64,000 nt of DNA from Patiria pectinifera (GCA_029964075.1 CM057145.1:2604001-2668000), one strand, 5' to 3'. Shown: positions 22,572 to 34,412, counted from the stretch's first letter. Notes: generated from the letters alone by a model not told the origin. Numbers and translations: made by a program.

Positions 22572-25500
22572 TTACGCCATACCTAAGCCTCCCGCCTTTG
22601 TGAGGGTCATAGCTTTACCTGTGAACGAGTCGTCTAAAACTAGTCGCAAGAAAGCGTCACGAACCTCAGCGATCCTGTAAAGGAAGAAATTTGAAGATCA
22701 AAACACATGATCTGTTAAAAACCGTCCCTTTAGAAAAAAATCCAGCTTTTTCAGTATAAAACTTCAATGCAGAAAAAAATAGCAGATAGGCCTAAGCCGA
22801 ACAAAATTGGTTTCGTTTCACTTTAAAGGGAAAATACAACATTTGCAAACATCAAAAAATAAAACTACCAAATCATTTTGAAATACCTTGCTGGACTGTT
22901 AGTGAATGACAGTGTAAAGCATCCCGTAAAATCATGGCACCTGGTATACTGTCATTTTCAAGAGAAGTGGTATTTTTGTATCAATTTCCAGCGCTGATCG
23001 GCCGATCAGCGTTGGAAAAAAACTGGCTTTTTTTCAAATACTGGCCCCAGTTGACCATCGCACTTGTTTGCAATCGATTACACACCTATGAACGGGTACA
23101 AGCCAGCTAGACTGGTTCCCTGACCTTACAATTCCCCTATGTATGTAAACTGCTCTGTTTCTTCTTAAATGGAGTCAGGGAACCAGAGCACAGGAAAATG
23201 ATTGTTTTTCTTGGTTTTTATAGCATTTTTGAACCCAAAACCTCAAACAAGTCAGTGTAACTATATTTGCTATATATTTCCAACCCCCCCAATTCCCATC
23301 CATTTCTGAAAATTACGGCAAAAGCAAATGATGTATATTCCCTTTAAATCTTATATAATTGCCGTTCTCTGTGCGTTTGATCGTTATATCACGTGTATCT
23401 TATCCACGCATTGAAGCAACAGATCGCCATCTTGAGTCACCCATGACGCACACGCGGTAAACGCAGCTCTTTTTTTTTTTTTTTACAGATATTTGGTGTT
23501 GCATTTCTTCAGTGCTTGGTCTTTTTTCTTACTTTTTCATTAAGACAGTATTCCCTAGGACTGGCCATCATGGGGAAATTGTTGTTTTCAAGCGAAAAAT
23601 AAAAACCTCATCTGTAGAACGATATACATGTGCGTCATTGCAGTATTTTTTTATGCATCATGTATAGTCATTGACTATAATGTGCGTGCGGAAAACATAT
23701 CACGAGAACAACTGAATCTCACCTGATTCGGAATAAGGTCTTACAGCTTATATTCTACGGTGGCCGGCGTAATCTACGGTGGCCGGCGTGTGCGATACAT
23801 TGCTGATCTGAATGCTGCAGATTCCAGGTTCCATTCCTGGAGGGAATCTTACATTTTCATTATGTTCCCCAAAAGTGAATTTTGTTATCCTAACTGTGTT
23901 TAATCAACTCCTGATGATCGATAAATATGAAAGCATTATCTTCTCAATCATGGCTCAGGAACCATTCTGCTGTCAACTGACGCATGCGCACTATCGTAAC
24001 TGATATAACGTTTGGGGGATCCAAGATGGCGGAATAGTTGCTTCAATGTTCATATTGCAATACTCACTCTAAGACTCCTTGTGAAGCCATAGCAGACTCC
24101 GCAATGGCGAAGTCCTCGGCAGGCCGTCTGAATAACGCCGGATTCTCAATGATAGCAGTTTTGGCGAAGGCTGGGCACAAGATCCCGAAGGTTATGCCCT
24201 GCGCCTGTAGGCGTGGATCGACCTGTTGGGTCAAGGGTCAGTGTGACGAGGTCAAAGGTCAACGAGATGAAGTGCAAATAGATAAAAAAAAACCCAACGA
24301 ATATCAAGATTTTAATGGGATGCATTTAATAGTTTTACTTTGCGACTGCTTACCGCAAGAGATTTAGTCAGGCCAACGATGGCATGCTTTGAGGCTGCGT
24401 AGACTGGCATGAAAACGGCGGGTCCCAGACCTGATGGACGCATCGGTGAGAAAAGGAAACAATTTGCTTCAAGTGATATTTTCAAAACACAAGTTTGTAT
24501 GAAACGTTAGAAGACAAGAAAAGGTTCAAATTAATGCAATTTTGTAATAATATAATTATAATGTTTTATAATGTAGTAATTCTCAAAGAGTGGTGAATAA
24601 AATAAGATTGTTTGAGTGAATATTTTTTTAATTTTTTTTATTAACAGAAATACCTGCTAAAGAAGCCACATTGATTATCTTTCCTCCTTTTCCCCCAGCT
24701 TCAGAGCCCATGTATTTTATGGCAGAGAACGTTCCGGCGATGGTTCCTTTCTGAAAATACAAATTCCAGACACAAATGTTCATAGAAAATTGAAACATAT
24801 TCAACAAATTAAACAAAACAAAAGAAAATTCCCCATCGGTAATTTTAGCCATTTAATGTTACAAGATATTACAGCAGATCCACAAAGTAATGTCCGGTCA
24901 CAAGTCTATCACAGGTAATCAACTGGGGATGAATAATAAACGATGGTTCTTTGTTCACAATAATTAACTTGTCCTATAACTGGTGGACGTGTGGTCACCT
25001 TGGATGGACACGTGAAAATGAAGAAACCGCCTGCATCCTTCAGGTCTAGACGTGCGCGCAATTCGGTAATTCTATTGGTCCAAGGAGCGTAGAGCGCGCG
25101 CGTACCACCTGTGCGTTCTTTAAGTCGAGGCGTGCGCGCATTTCAGGAATCCCAATGGACGAAGGAACGTAGAGCGCGCGCGTGCTAGTCCTGTGCGCGC
25201 TTGTGGTGACTCAGTATTTGCTTTTATATAATACCCATTAGTAAATCCTTGAGATATTTGATTGGAGGATTGTATAGATCACGCGGCATTCATTAAACGA
25301 ACCATTGCACGTACGTGCGCACGGACTTTGTCATAACCGTGCATTTTTCTTTCCATTAAACGTGCATGTTTACCCATCCCTTTTGATCTATTGCACGCAT
25401 CGCGTGCGCTAAGACGCGCAGTGGCCCGGTGCAATACGAACTTTGCGCTATTCAGACCTTATCATGCGTTAAAGTAGTGCACCACTTGCCTTTGAAATTG

Positions 25501-28419
25501 AAATTGATGCAGTTGGCTTGATGATGTTTTTGCATTGTTTTAAGAACTTACAATGTTAGGTTTCATTATTGTCAATGATTTGACTTTCAGACCTTTGTTT
25601 GCCTTGAACAAGCTGAAGAAAGTAGTTAACAATTTTGTGAGTTTTGTTTGTTCTTAAAGTTTTATCCAATCGAATGATAAAGATATACTTGGATGTTATA
25701 TAAAACCAATAATGAATGTTTTGCATTCGTGCAATGGTGAAAATATTTTCATTTGACAGATTGATTAATCGTTCCATTCAACTCGGCTTCGCCTCGTTGA
25801 AACAATCAATCAATCTTCCAACTCATGAAATTATTCTCACCATTGCACTCATAAGCATTCACTATTTGTATACCATTACTAAATACATCCAAAAAAAGCC
25901 CCGCCCCATACGTTCTGACCAATCAGGACCGTGATTAATGTCTGAACACCTGGAACAACATTCCGACATGCAGTCTGTCATTGGATAGGCGCACGTGTTG
26001 CTGCCAATGTGGGTGGTGATGGGCGCGGCTTAATTGATCGATATATTGGAAGCCTTGGTAGCACTTACCACATTCACGTCTATACACAGATCAGGTACGT
26101 TCTCGTTCAAGATTCCCGCATTATTCACCATCAAGTTCACAGGGCCAAAACGCTCCTTAGTCTTGGCAAACACCGCTATAAATGCACAAAATAAAAGGTA
26201 TTTTCTATACTTTTACTGGACTAGAAATACATAGTCAGCATTGATTTTATAAGCTTTTAAAGATGGAACAGTTTTTATTGCCTTAAAAGCCAACCTCGTC
26301 CCCAGGGTGTCGAGCAGTACGCGCCCACTACTACCTGCTCTTTCGCCCTGGTACTGGATGAACCTGATGTGCGTTGCATTTGCGTTTGTTTTTGTATGCG
26401 GGGTCTGGGGTAAAAACAGAATTCATTCGTAGCAGCGCGAGCACGGCGTGAGTTACGAAGAAAAAAACGATTTTATTTTGATTAAACTGTTACGATCTTA
26501 ATGAGACAACATACATTACGGGCACACTCTCGCAAAATGTGGTCCGGCAGCTTTCTATACAAAAACCGCGTTGGCTTGGGGTTTTGTACGTAAACCTTAT
26601 CAGTCAGCCGATCACGCCAATTGACTTCGGCCAAACCGCAGTCCCATCATAAGAAATAAGTTAAACCCGTTAACCCAGACCATTTTTTCCAAGAGTGTGT
26701 CTCTAATGTACATTATCACATTTCATATTAATATTAAAGAATTGGAAAGGACATGAATATTTTCGAGAGGGCGTGGACGAAAAGTCGAGAAAACACGTAC
26801 TGCACGTTGTGAATAACAACATCAAGTACACGATATAAATCCATTTATAGCCAATTGCGGTATCGAATCAGGATGCAGGAAGAAAGTTTCCTATCCAGGG
26901 CTGACTATTGGAAACGAGGTTGGAAATAAAGTAAGCACTGGGAACGAGGTTGCTTAAAAAGCCTGTATGAGTTGGTGTTTGCTTTCTGCATGTTTTCTTT
27001 ATTATAAATATTCCCAGGTAAAATATATATATATAGAAATCAGTTTAGTAATTTACGTGGCTCGATCAATATAACCTGATCAAAATCAAAGTCTGTGACA
27101 GTCAAAATCTAATCACTCGGTCCAACTGTTGAAACTGACCTTCGAAATCTGCGCGTGCTGTGACGTCACATTTGACGAAGGCGACCCGACCTTCACCGAA
27201 TTCCTTCGCAAATTCATTGAGGGCGCCCTTCCCTTTCTCCTCGTTTACGTCAGAAATACACACACCCTGGATGACATCAGAAAAGAAAGTGAAGGCTTCG
27301 GAATGTTCACATTTTTGTATCATTATGTGAGGCTGGACATGTTCTTACCACAGAATTGATGTCCTATGGCGCACTTATTTGTGGTATTTTCTACCCACGA
27401 CTTTTTTAGGGGTATGGGGACTGGAGTTTGGGTGGGGTGCGGTAGGGACGGGGGGGGGGGGGTGTTCAAGTGCTCCAATTAGCTCCTTTTCCAAAAACTG
27501 CAAAATAATAAGACATCCTTTGATAAAATACCCAAATTTCTGTATTAATACTTAAAATGCATTTTTTCCTTTAAAAAAAATGGTCCCCATTCTACTTCTA
27601 CGCTTTCAAAATGTGTATGTACAAAAGGTATTAATACGTGCCGATGATTTTTTCAGAATAATACTAGTAGGTTATCTTTCCTTAAAAATTCACCTTCTTA
27701 AAATGTCCTCGGTAAGTTGCCGCAATAAATTAGTTTCTGGAGACTAACAACTTTTTTTTTACCCGGGATCTTCCTTAGATGACGTTATCAGCATTTTTTT
27801 TTTTTACCATACTGTTCATTTACTTATCAGACCGATCCAATAAACCCCGCCCACTACGCATGTGTGAACCAATGCATTCGTCTGTTCAATGCCACGTGTT
27901 CCAGCCGCTCGCAGCATACAGACGCGCACGCCTGTCGGACCAGTATCGGTCGTTTGTGCACGCGTGTTACACGTTAATTACGGTTGTGATTGGACAAAGC
28001 GTCACGGGCGGGGCTTCATGGATTGGTCTCTTTAGAATTATCCGATTTGTAAGTATGGCGTCAAATCAGTGTAAACCACGCCCACTGTCATTTAGTAGCG
28101 TTGGAACCATTGGAACTGGGCAAAGTTGTGTGTTTAGTCAATGAGTCTTCGTACTCAGTGGTGCGCGCGTGCGCGTGTTTGACGCGCGCAGAGTCACTTA
28201 CGAACCGAAGAGCAGGGAGTTGTTCACATTGTTTGGATATTTTTCGAGATTATTCTCCTGAATTAACCAATGGAGCATTCTCACCTTGGCGCCCTTCTGC
28301 AGCAAGGCGTGCGCAAAAGCCTTGCCCAGTCCATCAGCTGAGCCGGTTACTATGGCAACCGTGTCCGGGTTCAGCTTGGCCGCTGAGATGTCAAAGGGCG
28401 GAAGGGATGGAGCAGACAT
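22572..28419 (-). CDS. 15-hydroxyprostaglandin dehydrogenase-like SDR, 266 aa, seven exons
   Basis: Minus-strand exons: 28419-28285, 27266-27140, 26175-26069, 24750-24654, 24430-24354, 24222-24068 and 22674-22572. All are GT-AG, in phase, giving 266 codons plus TAA, the length of vertebrate HPGD. The cofactor motif TGSADGLG is at 25-32. Asp51 after the second beta strand predicts NAD preference. The NNAG motif is at 105-108. Ser153, Tyr166 and Lys170 (YAASK) form the catalytic set with the 13-residue Ser-Tyr spacing of the family. LCPAFAKTAI follows. The family oxidises the 15-hydroxyl of prostaglandins and related hydroxy fatty acids in the cytosol; the true substrate is inferred. I chose the acceptor at 24222 over 24204 because it restores the family spacing. 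Introns hold several mobile elements. Confidence 0.9.
22823..23347 (+). mobile_element. MITE with TTTAAAGGG termini, full copy 1
   Basis: Starts TTTAAAGGGAAAATACAACA and ends with the imperfect complement GATGTATATTCCCTTTAA. About 525 bp, without coding capacity. An internal GCTGATCGGCCGATCAGC palindrome is present. It lies in the last intron of the 15-PGDH-like gene and is highly similar to 42166-42678. Confidence 0.8.
23348..24067. other. Remainder of 15-PGDH-like intron 6
   Basis: T-rich run at 23470-23485 and a tandem pair of TACGGTGGCCGGCGT at 23756-23788. No gene or RNA recognised. Confidence 0.35.
25027..25195 (+). repeat. Two tandem ~79-bp CG-rich units in 15-PGDH-like intron 3
   Basis: Each unit has ACGTGCGCGCA or GCGTGCGCGCA, then GTAGAGCGCGCGCGT. 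The surrounding intron is AT-rich. The units differ at many sites, so the duplication is not recent. Confidence 0.6.
25693..25877. mobile_element. Foldback element H3 in 15-PGDH-like intron 3
   Basis: Termini TATATAAAACCAATAATGAA and the complement ATTCACTATTTGTATA. The arms (GTGCAATGGTGAAAAT with ATTCTCACCATTGCAC; GATTGATTAATCG with CAATCAATCAATC) pair imperfectly around the exact apex CTCGGCTTCGCCTCG at 25782-25796. The arm sequence is unrelated to those of H1, H2 and H5. Confidence 0.75.
26291..26952. mobile_element. TIR element with ~9-bp target duplication in 15-PGDH-like intron 2
   Basis: Ends CAACCTCGTCCCCAGGG and, inverted, CAACCTCGTTCCCAGTG. Flanks CTTAAAAGC (26282-26290) and CTTAAAAAGC (26953-26962) look like an 8-10 bp target site duplication. 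A second copy of the right terminus (GGAAACGAGGTTGG) is nested just inside. No transposase. Related inverted fragments lie at 47158-47362 and 53037-53130. Confidence 0.7.
27267..28284. other. 15-PGDH-like intron 1
   Basis: Contains a G run at 27450-27462, a CG-rich stretch at 27880-28180 and no open frame that looks like a gene. The frames here are compositional. Confidence 0.35.
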
Positions 28420-29633
28420 GACTCAATATATCTAAGCAGAATTACGAGTTAAAGACTATTGTGATTATAATTAGGCTAAATGTTATAATAGGGCGACACA
28501 TTTTTTGCAGAAAATGCTATGATAGGGTCACACTAAATAATAAGGCCACACAAAACTATCGCCCCATTCTTATAATCTCCTGATTTATTTAAGCAAGGCC
28601 GATTGGAAATGTTTTCATGCACTAGCTGTCTAGATACGTGGATCTGATTTAGCCTATCCTCGGCATATTGTGGGGTTATCGCATACAGCACCCGCCGGCT
28701 GAATAGTTTGCATGCAGATTAGAATTATGTCAGACAAAGTGAGCAAATGTTATGTTCAGTTCACGTATATAACGTACATTTCTTTCATCGAGGGAACTCA
28801 CTCAGTAGGCCTATTGATCTCACAGTGCACAGCACATACACGTAATGCGTACCGCAAGCTTTTGGCCTTGACTCAACTTCATTTTGTTGCTTCTACCGAT
28901 ATAAAATGAACACGAAGCCATGGGCGCGGCGATCCGGAGGGTGCAGGGGGGGGGGGACATGTCGCTCTATAGCGTTGTCCCCAAGAATTCATCACATAAT
29001 ACTGTGGATATATTTTAACATGCACGGTATATTTTCTATGGAGAGATACATGTACATAGATCGGAGATGCAGTAAAGGGCTCAGTGTTGGACTGGTTATT
29101 TCATGTGCCAGTCGAGTCCATAACTTATCTGTGTTGCATGTAATTGTCAATACCTAGTCTCAGCTTCAACAAATAGGCCTATACTATATTGACTCTGAAT
29201 ACTGTACATACCTGTAACTTTAACTTCCTGTAACAGTAGCCCACTAAGTCTACAAAGCACAGCTGTGATAACTCACGTACAGCAATATAAAAATGAAATA
29301 CGACTCGCAACAAAATTACTGTTAAATGCTAAGCCTACCGTACATGTATATCTTACCACACCAAAATGAAATCGCAATTCAACACACGCACCCAACACTG
29401 TGACCTTTGCATTGGCCCGGTGTACACACGCGGCATACATCGGGAAATAGTACACATGGTTTACCCTATTGTTAATTTGTTTGCAATTCACCTCGATTTC
29501 GTCATGTATAGGTTCCTGACAATTAAAGAAGTAGATATCTTTCTGCCCTCATTTAAATATGTCAATAACACTCGAGAACTAAATCGGACGACTATAGGTG
29601 ATCAATGTGGCTGCGGCTAGTACTTTTTAAGTT
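28420..29633. other. 5' flank of the 15-PGDH-like gene
   Basis: The promoter should be here, but no TATA or strong initiator stands out on the minus strand. No other gene recognised. Confidence 0.35.
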
Positions 29634-30134
29634 GCAGGGTGAGTACAAAAAAAAAAAACGAAACCCAATTGGCAGGACCATTTTTTTTTAATCACGTTTT
29701 GCCTGTAACCCTTTCAAAATATAGGATATGAAAGCCCAATAAAAGAGCTTTCTATTAGTACGTACACGAATCATTCAAATCATGCACTTTTGAAGGAATT
29801 TTGAACACAAACACCGATTTAAAGTTCTGTCCACGGATCACAAAAAAAAATCCATTCAGCAAAACGAAATCATTTCTCATGCATCCGTAGCCCTATGAAA
29901 ATTGTTTTCGCTTTGCTGAAAGAACCGTACTTTTTTGTGATGTGATCCGGGAACCGAACTTTAAAAACGGTGTTTGTAACTTGAAAGGTACACGATTTGA
30001 ATGATTCTTGTACTAAAAGAAAGCTCATTAATTGGGCTTTCATATCCTAGATTTCGACAGTGCTACTCGCAAAATTGCATTCAAAAATTGGTCCTGCCAT
30101 TTGGGTTTCGTGTTTTTTTTTACTCAACCTAGGC
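29634..30134. mobile_element. Foldback element, ~500 bp
   Basis: AGGGTGAGTAC, an A run and CGAAACCCAATTGGCAGGACC pair with GGTCCTGCCATTTGGGTTTCG, a T run and TACTCAACCT at the other end. Internal blocks (AAAGCCCAATAAAAGAGCTT/AAGCTCATTAATTGGGCTTT; CACGAATCATTCAAATC/GATTTGAATGATTC) pair along about 230 bp per arm, at lower identity than the 22-kb element. Confidence 0.8.
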
Positions 30135-30906
30135 CTGTAGGCGCTACATTCTTTTTGACGAAATAGATCCAATATTCAATTCAATTCAGTTCAATTCATT
30201 TATTGTCCATTTAAAAGATAAAAATGGAAAATTTACATGTCTAAACATTGATGAAAGCTCCAAAACAGAACACTTAAAAATACAGTTATAATGATTAAAC
30301 TAGATTTACACATACAATTTTACAGCGAAAAATATGTATTAAATATTTTAAGATAAACCGTCAAAAATAGATAAAAAGCCTTAAAACCTTAAAACCATTC
30401 GAGTGTAACCAAACCAACACAGAAATTAAAACCGAGTAACCAACAGATCACCCCGCCCCTATCGCTGCATTGACCCCCTTTCCATTGATTAGAACACAAA
30501 ATTATCTTACAACATTTTAAACTGTATAGAGACTGATGAAAGATAAGTTAAACACACATTAAGAACCAATCAAAAACACCACATTCGCCAAAAACTGCCC
30601 AAACCACCCCCGGCCCCACAAGCCTCAGGATAAAAATAATCAGTAAAAACACATTAAGAATCATTATACTAACAAATGAAAATAACAATCCTGTGCGGAA
30701 AATCATAAACAGTTCACAATTAATTTTAAAGTTTTCAAACTGCAATGAAGTTCGGATTGAAACAAGTTAAGCAATATACAGTGGCGTATCGAATGGGGGG
30801 GGGGGGGGGGGGGGGCAGTCTGCCCCCTGGCGGATTTTTGTCACAATTGTTTTTGTTCAGCAATTATTTCGATTATAAGATGGAATTTTGCGTCGGGGTG
30901 ATATAA
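30135..30906. other. Gene-free stretch with ATTCA repeats and a long G run
   Basis: A short (AATTC)n tract lies at 30173-30205 and a run of about 22 G at 30797-30815. Nothing else recognised. Confidence 0.4.
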
Positions 30907-30966
30907 ATCAAATTAGGTTTGCCCTTCACCGACGATATCGTCGGTGAAGGGCAAACCTAATTTGAT
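30907..30966. repeat. Perfect 60-bp palindrome with no spacer
   Basis: Thirty bases starting ATCAAATTAGGTTTGCCC run to the centre GACGAT|ATCGTC and are followed immediately by their exact reverse complement ending CCTAATTTGAT. Every position pairs. Confidence 0.97.
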
Positions 30967-32590
30967 GAGCAATTATTTCAATAAATGGTTAAAGAGTCTT
31001 AACATCAATTCCAAAAACGAAACCCCACCTCAAAAAGCATTACAATGCGCCGTGAAAATGAATATATAATTTGCAGTATGCATAATAATGGTCAGTTTTT
31101 AAGAGCGCCCCCATTTGGAAGGTGGATACCAGCCCCCAGAGGCCCCCCCCCAACTTTTTGATTGTTACGCCCATGCTGGGAGGCTTGTGATTTACTTGTG
31201 ATGTGTAATGACTGTGGCGGTTTCATATTCTGTATTATATAAATAGTCGCGTATCCACCTTCATTGCATTCAACCATTATTCAGTTAGGAGCCACTAGCC
31301 AGAGGGCCACCCTCCCATCCACTGTTTGGCCCCGCCCCCGTCCAGCCATCCACAACCCAACTGCGCATTTTTTTTTCCAGAGCAAAGTGCACATAATTCG
31401 TGAATTATTTTTTCTTACTATATTTACATATATTTGCATAAAAGGGGAGGGGTGTTTCCATTAGCGTATCCAGCTTTTGATGTGGGGGGGGGGGGGGACC
31501 GCACATCCGCGCCAAAATGTAAACATGTTTTTTTTTTCACGGACACTCGGCCTCTATTAAATAAAAAAGCAGGGGGGGGGGCACTCGTGCCCATCTTCCG
31601 AGTGGGGGCGCCCTTCAAATCATACCATTATTATGTATACTGCAAATAATATGCCCGTTTTAACGGCGCATTGTCAGGGTTTTTGAGCCTCCCCCCCCCC
31701 CCCTTTCCCCCGCATGGATTTTAGGGCAACTCGAGCAAATTTTGGAACTTTAGAGTTCCATAGGTTTTTTATGAGGAAAGATTCCCATATCTGGTTATCA
31801 CCATTTTTTTCCCTTCAGTGACCTATCAGCTAAAAGTGACACTGTCCTAACAAAGTCAAATTTAGCAGGGAAAATATTAAAGCTTTTCCTGAGAAAAAAA
31901 ACTAAGAAATTTCCAGACCAGTCTCATAGGATTTGTGCACAGGGTGACAAGCGATGGCCAGATATGGAAATCCTTTTTTGCCCCATTTCACTTGTACCAT
32001 AACATAAGTTAGAAACTGAATGGGACAGGGGCGCTCTAGATCATGTGGTATTAATATCAGATAATTTCTAATAAAAAAAAAGCAGGAAAAATACAAGCAT
32101 GTTGCTTTGTGGGAGGGGACAATGGAATTGTAAAAGGGGGGGGGGTGCAGTGCAGATACTTAAAGCTCAGGGGACGGCATTTCCAAAAGACTTAACAAAT
32201 GTTGGCAGGGCACAGTAACAAGATATTCCAACAAAAATATTCAATGAGAATAGCAACATAAGAGGAAATTGCCACAAACTATTTTACGATCATAAGTACA
32301 TCAGTACAATGTATTTCGGAACTTCATCCACACACTTTAAAACAAAAATCTCACATTTGACAACTATTCTTGTTTCCAAATCCAACACCTTTAATGTGCA
32401 ATCAACCTCAAATTTATACACAGAATAATATGGTACAAGATTCAGTGGCCAAACATACATGTGCAACAGGAATATTTAACAAATTATGCACATGTACATG
32501 TTAACGTAACTGGTTTGAAGGTTTGCTATTTGTTCCACTGCACGGATAAATGAAATTAAAAAGCTTTTGCAAGTTCAGGCGATTCACAAT
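30967..32590. other. Gene-free, homopolymer-rich region
   Basis: Runs of G or C at 31141, 31482, 31571, 31690 and 32138. A dispersed-repeat fragment at about 31490-31640 shares GGACACTCGGCC-type sequence with 19790 and 50730. No gene. Confidence 0.35.
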
Positions 32591-32944
32591 GCAGTGCGCC
32601 ACCAAGAGTTTGCCATGGAGGGTCCATTTTACAAAATTGCAGTCGACAAAAACGGCCAATGTGAATGAGTGAAGGTTCAGAGCTTGAGCGAATTTATTAT
32701 AGATTGGGGAATAGCGTTCTGCCACCTTACAAAAAAACAAAAACACCATACATTGCGTATAATTTGCAAACAAGAAAAGAAATGGGCAAACAGATACTTG
32801 AATCATAGGCTTACAAAACTACTGACCGGAAAAAAAATGAACAATTTTAAATGTCTGGCGCTGCAAATTTGTCGACCATCTCCCACAATGCACTGGAGAA
32901 AAAAAAAATGAACTCTCCGTGGCAAACTCTTGGTGGCGTACTAC
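32591..32944. mobile_element. MITE with ~35-bp TIRs (GCAGTGCGCCACCAAGAG)
   Basis: Left end GCAGTGCGCCACCAAGAGTT and inverted right end GTAGTACGCCACCAAGAGTT, each continuing TGCCA(T/C)GGAG. About 354 bp and non-coding. One-ended copies lie at 37818 (upstream of the zinc-finger gene) and 48094. Confidence 0.75.
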
Positions 32945-32957
32945 ATCGTGAAGTAAA

Positions 32958-33025
32958 GGGGTGCACAGCGCCCCTCGGGTGTTCATAACGTCATATCTCA
33001 CATCATAACATTCAACAATTGTTAA
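32958..33025. mobile_element. Half copy of the H5 foldback
   Basis: CCCCTCGGGTGTTCATAACG, TCATATCTCACATCATAAC and CAACAATTGTTAAATAT match the right arm of H5 (3390-3440) with scattered differences. The left arm and apex are absent. Confidence 0.6.
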
Positions 33026-33190
33026 ATATCACACTGTTGTTGCAATGGATCAATCAATCAGAATCGAGGGTTCAAGTTTGCTGAAATATAAATTTTAATA
33101 TTACATTGGCAATTAGCCAAGATACTGAATTCCCCAAATTCCTCCACAAAACCTCCATGCATTAGACATTAAATACAACGTACACATGTA

Positions 33191-33547
33191 AGGCCAAAAA
33201 AAAAAAGTCTCCGGTTTCTGGTATGGAGCTTGCCCCAAAAGTGGTGCAGCTGTTTTTTTTTTTTTTTTTTGGCTTCAAATGTCGGCTGATGACTGCAAAT
33301 GGTGCCCGACTAAACTTAGTGCAAATATATGGGAGTCCAGAGAGGCCACATAAATCTTATTGTCGATCACAACCCCATCTAAAAACATGTTAATATTGTG
33401 CAGCAGCAGAATTCCAGTCAAACCAGTGAGTTTGGCGGTTTTGAAACATCATCTTGTAGTGAAAAAAAAAACTTTTTCATTTTGCCGACGCGCATGGCTA
33501 CGGCGACGCGCACGCATACCAGAAACCGGAGACTTTTTTTTTTTGCC
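33191..33547 (+). mobile_element. AGTCTCCGG MITE, copy 1
   Basis: AGGCC, an A run and AGTCTCCGGTTTCTGGTATG begin it; CATACCAGAAACCGGAGACT, a T run and GCCT end it. The interior (GACTGCAAATGGTGCCCGAC, GTCCAGAGAGGCCACATAA, CCAGTCAAACCAGTGAGTTT) is shared with five more copies in the window. Confidence 0.85.
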
Positions 33548-33881
33548 TAAGTTTTTTTTTTTTTCACATGTGCATGGGTGTGCGCGTGTATGACCTTAAT
33601 GCTCCCAAAAAAATAACTTCAGCCCCTGTTGAAGAAATTAGGTTGAAATCCAGCAATTTCCATCAATGTTTCATGCAGTTAAAAAAAATAAAATAATAAT
33701 CAATAAATTTAATCCCCAAACCTGTTTTTTCTACAGATTTTTCTTGTTATGGAGGAAATTAAAATAGAATCCATATACATGTATGCTGTACACTTGCTTT
33801 AACTCTTTAACAGGAAGTACATATATGTATCTGATTGAACTGTGTGCATTATATTTTACAATTACTGCAAACGGAAACAGT

Positions 33882-34412
33882 ATACAAATATTGAGTGGCT
33901 CAGCGTGGAATGGGAGGAATATTATCGCAAGGTAAACTCTGGACTTTTCCATTTCACGAGGCGAAGCCGAGTGAACTGGAAAAGTCCGGATTTTACCGTG
34001 CGATAATATTCCTCCCATTTCACAATTTAAAGCCACTCAATATTTGTTTTATATAACTGACATATAGATCCTTGTCATTTGATACATTTGAACTCTTTTT
34101 CAATACGCAACTGGAGGAAAATCTATTTCTCTCTTCCAAACCACCCCTTCACGAAAATGTTTGAACCCAACGCTGTAGCGATGGCTCTTTGGAACAATAC
34201 GCGCTACGCGCAACGCTGAACGCGCACACCAGCATGCATTTGCACACAAATACCGCGTCATGATCCTAACTGTTGAATAGTACATGTATTTCCCATTCCC
34301 ATGGGCGGATAGTACTTTTTGAGCCGCGGCGTGAATGGGAGCAATAACTAATGTCATGTGATGTGAGTTCCACCAATCAAATGACTAGGATCTGTATGTC
34401 AGTTATATAATA
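33882..34412. mobile_element. Foldback H4 (33882-34055) joined to a short TIR element (34043-34412)
   Basis: H4 is an inverted near-copy of H2 with apex CGAGGCGAAGCCGAG at 33957-33971. It abuts a 370-bp element whose ends (TATATAACTGACATATAGAT and ATCTGTATGTCAGTTATATA) match the composite at 7578-8505. The same two neighbours occur together at both loci in opposite orientation, so they moved or were duplicated as one unit. The nested H1 and the internal duplication of the 7.6-kb copy are absent here. Confidence 0.75.

Noticed and set aside
24204..24204. Acceptor giving a 260-residue 15-PGDH-like protein
   Set aside because: The upstream acceptor at 24222 is also consensus and restores the usual spacing between the YxxxK helix and the CPxF loop.
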